From an uncultured Clostridia bacterium (GTDB lineage: Bacteria; Bacillota; Clostridia; UBA1381), in the NCBI GenBank assembly GCA_959602045.1, contig CAUGRT010000034.1, positions 1 through 27,779 on the forward strand: a stretch of DNA of 27,779 nt, in the 5' to 3' direction. Position numbers and translations under genes: made by a program. Below the pieces are notes generated by a model that was given only the letters and a program-made list of their open reading frames with translations, did no database searches and was not told where the DNA came from. Within the stretch, counting starts at the first letter, position 1; each line of letters begins with the position of its first letter. Positions 24,245-27,779 of the stretch are shown here, piece after piece.

Positions 24245-25087
24245 TTACAGCGTGACAGTTCCGTCAAAAACGAATGCTGCCGGGCCGGTCATATAGACAT
24301 TATTTTCATTTCGATCCCATTTTATGTGCAGCGTTCCGCCCAGTAAAACCAAATCGGCTTCATCGTCCGTGAAATCGGAAAGTGCAGCGGCAACTAAGGT
24401 TGCGCAAGCTCCCGTTCCGCAGGCAAGCGTTTCACCGGCGCCGCGTTCCCAAACACGCATTTTAATCGTTCCGCGATCGACAATCTGTGCAAATTCCGTA
24501 TTAATTCGCCGCGGGAATAACGGATGATGCTCAAACTTCGGGCCGATCTTCTCAATCTCCAGACTATCCGTATCGTTGATGAATGTTACCGCATGCGGAT
24601 TGCCCATTGACACGCCTGTTACAAGATACTCCTTACCGTCCACCGTAACCGGCTGCTGAATAAAACGATCCAGTTTACTGTCAATCGGGATATTTTCCGG
24701 CACCAGCTCCGGGGAACCCATGTTCACGCATACGCTTTTTACGCTGCCGTTTTCTACGTTCAGTTTCAAAATCTTAATTCCGGCGAGCGTTTCCAGGGTG
24801 ACTGTTGTCTTATCGGTCAGACCCTTGTCATAGACATATTTCCCGACGCAGCGCGTTGCATTTCCACACATCTCCGCCTGTGTTCCGTCGCTGTTGTACA
24901 TGTCCATTCTGAAATCTGCCTTATCGGAGGGGCAAATCAGCACCAACCCGTCCGAGCCGATTCCGAAGTGACGGTCACTCAGCCGTCTGGCGGTTTCGTG
25001 AATGTCCTCCACCTTTTCCTTGAAGCAGTTTACATAGATGTAATCGTTCCCTGCTCCGTGCATCTTTGTAAAATTGATGGTTTGCAT
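24245..25087 (-). CDS. dapF: Diaminopimelate epimerase
   Basis: DapF interconverts LL- and meso-diaminopimelate, the direct precursor of lysine and of the peptidoglycan cross-link. It has 280 residues, the normal length. The family start 'FTKMHGAGNDYIYVN', the first catalytic Cys in 'MYNSDGTQAEMCGNATRCVG' and the second in 'GAGETLACGTGACA' are all present, so this PLP-independent two-base epimerase looks intact. ATG 25087 follows AAAGGAG, which itself comes directly after the stop codon of the ANTAR gene. An in-frame ATG at 25111 would overlap that gene and lacks a ribosome site. Tight spacing makes co-transcription with glnA and the ANTAR gene likely. Confidence 0.96.
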   Translation of the reverse strand: MQTINFTKMHGAGNDYIYVNCFKEKVEDIHETARRLSDRHFGIGSDGLVLICPSDKADFRMDMYNSDGTQAEMCGNATRCVGKYVYDKGLTDKTTVTLETLAGIKILKLNVENGSVKSVCVNMGSPELVPENIPIDSKLDRFIQQPVTVDGKEYLVTGVSMGNPHAVTFINDTDSLEIEKIGPKFEHHPLFPRRINTEFAQIVDRGTIKMRVWERGAGETLACGTGACATLVAAALSDFTDDEADLVLLGGTLHIKWDRNENNVYMTGPAAFVFDGTVTL

Positions 25088-25103
25088 TTTATCCCATACT
25101 CCT

Positions 25104-25625
25104 TTATACATGTAAAATCAATCTTGCCGTATCAATAAATTTTGCGCCGGTATCCATGCTTCGCTTTTGAATGAATCGGTGTGCCTGTTCCTCGGTCATC
25201 CGATGCTTCTCCATCAGATACAGCTTTGCCCTGTCTATAATTTTTTCTTCCTCCGGATCCCGGTGTGTTTTCTTGCGCTTGTCAATAACGCCCAGAAAAA
25301 TTTCGATGGATGAAAGCAGACTCTGTCGGTTTACCGGAAGCGGTAAAACAAAAATCTCATCGCTTTCAATCATATCTTGGTTTTCCGCTTTGACAATGGA
25401 CATCAGCTTTATTCCCGGCGGCAAGTCCGCGATAATATCATCCGCTAAGATACCGCCCAGTTTATATCCCATAATCACCAGCGCCGCATCAAGCTCGGCA
25501 GTATATCTCAGAAGCTCTGAGCCGGAACGGCAGACAGAACAGACTTCATATCCGGTTCCTTCCAACATATGCTTGATTTTCTGCGCGGTTTCCTCCCTGG
25601 AGAATGCCAAAACAACCCGTTCCAC
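25104..25625 (-). CDS. ANTAR-domain regulator with degenerate receiver
   Basis: This 173-residue protein has an N-terminal receiver-like domain (1 to about 110) and a C-terminal ANTAR domain (about 120-173, 'IDRAKLYLMEKHRMTEEQAH', 'FIQKRSM'). ANTAR domains bind paired RNA hairpins and prevent transcription termination. In the receiver the position where the phospho-acceptor Asp is expected reads 'AALVIMGYKLGG', with Met-Gly instead of Asp, so it probably is not phosphorylated in the classical way. The start is GTG 25625 after a G-rich site (GAGGGGGG). The gene lies 43 bp after glnA and 16 bp before dapF, in the same direction. By context it may sense nitrogen state and act on leaders of the GS/GOGAT genes; this is inference. 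Confidence 0.85.
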   Translation of the reverse strand: MERVVLAFSREETAQKIKHMLEGTGYEVCSVCRSGSELLRYTAELDAALVIMGYKLGGILADDIIADLPPGIKLMSIVKAENQDMIESDEIFVLPLPVNRQSLLSSIEIFLGVIDKRKKTHRDPEEEKIIDRAKLYLMEKHRMTEEQAHRFIQKRSMDTGAKFIDTARLILHV

Positions 25626-25668
25626 TGCCTATCCCCCCTCGATGCCTGCTCTCGCAGCGTTGTACTTT

Positions 25669-26994
25669 TTAATATCTCATCATATAAGTATTCAGCTCCC
25701 ACTCGCTGATTGTTTTTCTGTATTCTCCGTATTCCTCCGTTTTTGCCACCAGATATTTTTTCTTCATTTCTTTTCCCAAAAGCTCTGTGACAAAATCCGA
25801 TTTCTTCGCAATTGCAATCGCTTCATTCAGACTGTTCGGAAGATTCTTCACACCGAGAGCCTCGCGCTCCTCGTCCGTCAGCTTGTAAATATTCACATCA
25901 ATCGACGGCGGCAGCGGAATGTTTTCCCGAATCCCTTTCAAACCTGCCTTTAAGCATGCCGCTAAGGCAAGATACGGATTCGCGGTCGGATCGGGGGAGC
26001 GGTATTCCACTCTCGCGTCCCCGGCGGCGGTGCAGCTCGGTACCCGAATTAACAGACTTCTGTTTTTCTCAGACCAGGAAATATAGCACGGAGCCTCATA
26101 ACCCGGAATGAAACGCTTATAGGAATTGACGGTCGGATTCGTCAGACAGCTCATATCCGATGTGTATTTCAACAGTCCTGCAACAAATTGATATGCCGTA
26201 TCCGAAAACTTTTTCGGATCATCCTTATCATAAAAAACATTTCTTCCGTCACGGTTTAAGGACATTGTTAAATGCATCCCGTTTCCCGGCTCGCCCTCGA
26301 ACGGCTTTGGCATGAACGTCGCATGCAAACCGTTTCTTCTTGCTAAGGTTTTTGCGACCATCTGGAAAGTGACCAGGCGATCTGCCATCGTAAGTGCGTC
26401 CGTATACCGTAAAACAATTTCATGCTGACCGCGTGCCATCTCATGGTGTGACGCCTCGACGCCATATCCCATTTCCTCCAGGGTTAAGCAAATATCGCGC
26501 CGGCAGTTTTCGCCGCCATCCAATGGGGCAATATCAAAATAGGTCGCTTCATCGTGCGGCTCCGGAATCGGATTGCCGGCTTCGTCTGTTTTAAAAAGGA
26601 AGAACTCACACTCCACGCCTACGTTAAATGTAAATCCCATTTCCGCAGCCTCGGCAACCGCTTTCTTTAAAATTAATCGTGAGTCGCATGCCAGCGGCTC
26701 GCCGTCCGGTGTATAAACATCACAAATCAATCTCGCCACTTTGCCCTGGTGCGGCCGCCACGGGAATATTGTAAAGGTTTCAAGATCCGGATACAGGTAT
26801 AAGTCACTCTCCTCAATATCCGCAAAACCCTTGATCGCAGAGCCGTCAAACATGCATCGGTTGTCCAACGCATCCTCAAGCTTCGAAACCGTGATCGCCA
26901 TATTTCGTATGTGTCCGAGCATATCGGTGAATTGAAGACGGATAAAACGCACATCCTCTTCCTCAACCAATTGAATAATGTCCTGCTTTGTCAC
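25669..26994 (-). CDS. glnA: Glutamine synthetase, type I (alpha-like)
   Basis: It makes glutamine from glutamate, ammonium and ATP. It has 441 residues, the size of the Firmicutes GSI-alpha class, which is regulated by feedback and regulator binding rather than adenylylation. The beta-grasp N-terminus has 'MFDGSAIKGFADIEESD'. Metal and substrate motifs are 'VGVECEFFLF', 'GQHEIVLRY', 'GNGMHLTMSL', 'NRSLLIRVPS' and 'VEYRSPDPTANPYLAL'. The start is GTG 26994 with AAAGGAG at 8 nt. It has a strong promoter and a leader hairpin, and is followed by the ANTAR gene and dapF. All key motifs are present, so it should be active. Confidence 0.97.
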   Translation of the reverse strand: MTKQDIIQLVEEEDVRFIRLQFTDMLGHIRNMAITVSKLEDALDNRCMFDGSAIKGFADIEESDLYLYPDLETFTIFPWRPHQGKVARLICDVYTPDGEPLACDSRLILKKAVAEAAEMGFTFNVGVECEFFLFKTDEAGNPIPEPHDEATYFDIAPLDGGENCRRDICLTLEEMGYGVEASHHEMARGQHEIVLRYTDALTMADRLVTFQMVAKTLARRNGLHATFMPKPFEGEPGNGMHLTMSLNRDGRNVFYDKDDPKKFSDTAYQFVAGLLKYTSDMSCLTNPTVNSYKRFIPGYEAPCYISWSEKNRSLLIRVPSCTAAGDARVEYRSPDPTANPYLALAACLKAGLKGIRENIPLPPSIDVNIYKLTDEEREALGVKNLPNSLNEAIAIAKKSDFVTELLGKEMKKKYLVAKTEEYGEYRKTISEWELNTYMMRY

Positions 26995-27049
26995 CGTTAT
27001 CTCTCCTTTCGTTATTATATCCTATAGAAACTATTTATTTTTACCGATT

Positions 27050-27083
27050 AAAAAAAGGCGCTCCTATACAAGGAAGCACCTTT
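27050..27083 (-). terminator. Terminator-like hairpin in the glnA leader (possible attenuator)
   Basis: On the - strand AAAGGTGC-T-TCCT pairs with AGGA-GCGCCTTT around TGTAT and runs into seven T. It starts within about 10 nt of the predicted transcription start and lies ~55 bp before the glnA start. An alternative hairpin, AAGC-(AAAGGT)-GCTT extended by ATACA/TGTAT, would consume the same 5' arm and prevent it. The hexaloop has A at position 1 and G at position 4, as in ANTAR-bound RNA, but only one such loop is present, not the usual two. Confidence 0.6.
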
Positions 27084-27094
27084 GCTTTGTATCT

Positions 27095-27123
27095 ATCATA
27101 TCATGTTCAAAAATGTTTGTCAA
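27095..27123 (-). promoter_or_regulatory. Near-consensus sigma-A promoter of glnA
   Basis: On the - strand TTGACA (27118-27123) and TATGAT (27095-27100) are separated by exactly 17 bp. Transcription would begin near 27088, about 95 nt before the glnA GTG, directly in front of the leader hairpin. Confidence 0.85.
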
Positions 27124-27164
27124 GACTAATTTTATATTTTTATACATTTTGATTAAAAATCCTA

Positions 27165-27662
27165 TCACAAAATATTCTTTATTATACCGAACGCTAAAAG
27201 CGACATGATTAACCCGGCGGTCAGGACTCCCAAGAAAATGAAAAATAGCGATTTCCAGCGTTTCATTCCAAACAAAACCGCAATCAGACTTCCCGTCCAT
27301 GCCCCTGTTCCGGGCAGCGGAATCGCCACAAAAAGGAACAATCCCCAATAGCCGTATTTTTCAATCTGCTCCGATTTTGACAATGCTTTCTTTTCCATCC
27401 AATCCGGAATTTTATGCAAATGCTTTGTTTTCTTCATCCATTTGAAGATCGCCTGAATAAACATCAGAATAAACGGAATCGGCAGCATATTACCCAATAC
27501 CGCGGCGATGAAGGTCGGGAAGAATTCCATATTCATAAAGCCTGCCGCCAAAATTGAGCCGCGCAGTTCCAACAGCGGAATCATCGACACCAAAAAGACG
27601 ATAAGCTCCTTTGATATTTTTCCCGAAAGGGAAGTTACGATTGTTTGCACAACACCCTGCAT
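27165..27662 (-). CDS. Small integral membrane protein, Sm_multidrug_ex family (COG2426)
   Basis: This protein of about 165 residues has four or so membrane segments: 'ELIVFLVSMIPLLELRG', 'TFIAAVLGNMLPIPFILMF', 'YGYWGLFLFVAIPLPGTGAW' and 'SLFFIFLGVLTAGLIMSLLA'. The 'IPLLELRGSI' and 'PLPGTGAWTGSL' motifs mark the putative small multidrug export family. The name is historical and the substrate is unknown. ATG 27662 is preferred because GGAAAGGA lies about 11 nt upstream; ATG 27683, seven codons earlier, has no ribosome site. It is transcribed toward glnA but separated by the strong glnA promoter. Confidence 0.8.
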   Translation of the reverse strand: MQGVVQTIVTSLSGKISKELIVFLVSMIPLLELRGSILAAGFMNMEFFPTFIAAVLGNMLPIPFILMFIQAIFKWMKKTKHLHKIPDWMEKKALSKSEQIEKYGYWGLFLFVAIPLPGTGAWTGSLIAVLFGMKRWKSLFFIFLGVLTAGLIMSLLAFGIIKNIL

Positions 27663-27754
27663 GTTTTTTATTTTCCTTTCCATAATAAATACAATTTCTT
27701 GAATGAATTTTGCACTGTTATTTGTTCTATGGAGGCGAGTTCTACTCCGCGCAG

Positions 27755-27779
27755 CGTAGCGGATGTCTGAGCCGCAATA
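27755..27779 (+). repeat. Dispersed 25-bp motif, copy 2 (cut by window edge)
   Basis: CGTAGCGGATG-TCTGAG-CCGCAATA matches the loop of the inverted repeat at 24170-24194 with one difference. Here it is preceded by a GC-rich stretch in which TCCGC (from 27744) can pair with GCGGA. The element continues beyond the window, so its full form is unknown. Confidence 0.65.

Noticed and set aside
25088..25111. Upstream ATG of dapF
   Set aside because: It overlaps the ANTAR stop region, and the ribosome site AAAGGAG would lie inside the coding sequence; the family start is at 25087.
27014..27019. TATAAT near the glnA start
   Set aside because: No -35 at the right distance, and transcription would start inside the ribosome site.
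27000..27125. T-box or other known riboswitch in the glnA leader
   Set aside because: The leader is under 100 nt and has no T-box sequence or recognisable aptamer.

Overview
The window is a chromosomal segment of a low-to-mid GC Gram-positive anaerobe, most likely a Clostridia member (Lachnospiraceae/Oscillospiraceae type). The reasons are strong AGGAGG-type ribosome sites, a type I glutamine synthetase followed by an ANTAR regulator, the DapL route to diaminopimelate, a LytTR regulator, a giant SLH-anchored surface protein, and a serine-recombinase cassette of the kind common in gut Firmicutes. Species cannot be fixed from sequence alone.

Left part (about 1-11,800, + strand): a LytTR DNA-binding/PAS-like regulator, with its own promoter and two 21-bp-spaced direct repeats that look like its binding box, precedes a 3,511-residue secreted protein. 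That protein has a signal peptide, a beta-helix-like head, a very long array of Ig-like, MBG/YDG-type and Big_2-type domains, a poly-Gly linker, an InlB/Flg_new-type repeat and three C-terminal SLH domains. It is probably a cell-surface fibre or adhesin. A hairpin at 11,743-11,779 can serve as a terminator for both convergent transcripts.

Middle (about 11,800-16,420, mostly - strand): a mobile-element cassette read right to left. It holds an 80-residue protein with its own terminator, then a four-gene overlapping operon (HTH/double zinc-ribbon protein, SHOCT-like protein, and two large serine recombinases that overlap by 4 bp). To its right is a palindrome-rich non-coding block with three hairpins (a further palindrome precedes the 80-residue gene). 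Beyond that is an AT-rich, 5'-truncated and frameshifted remnant of a SIR2-like (NAD-consuming, defence-type) gene. The cassette looks like accessory DNA that landed in or beside a defence gene.

Right part (about 16,490-27,780, - strand, read right to left): a core nitrogen and diaminopimelate cluster. A small membrane protein (Sm_multidrug_ex/COG2426 family) is followed by glnA, an ANTAR-type regulator lacking the usual phospho-acceptor Asp, dapF, dapL, gltB and gltD. glnA has a near-consensus promoter and, right after the predicted start of transcription, a terminator-like hairpin with a possible competing hairpin, which suggests leader attenuation. Glutamine synthetase and glutamate synthase form the GS/GOGAT ammonium-assimilation cycle. 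DapL consumes glutamate as amino donor and DapF then makes meso-diaminopimelate for lysine and peptidoglycan, so the cluster links nitrogen capture to wall and lysine precursor supply. A 24-bp motif shared by the dapF-dapL gap and the right edge of the window marks a dispersed intergenic repeat.
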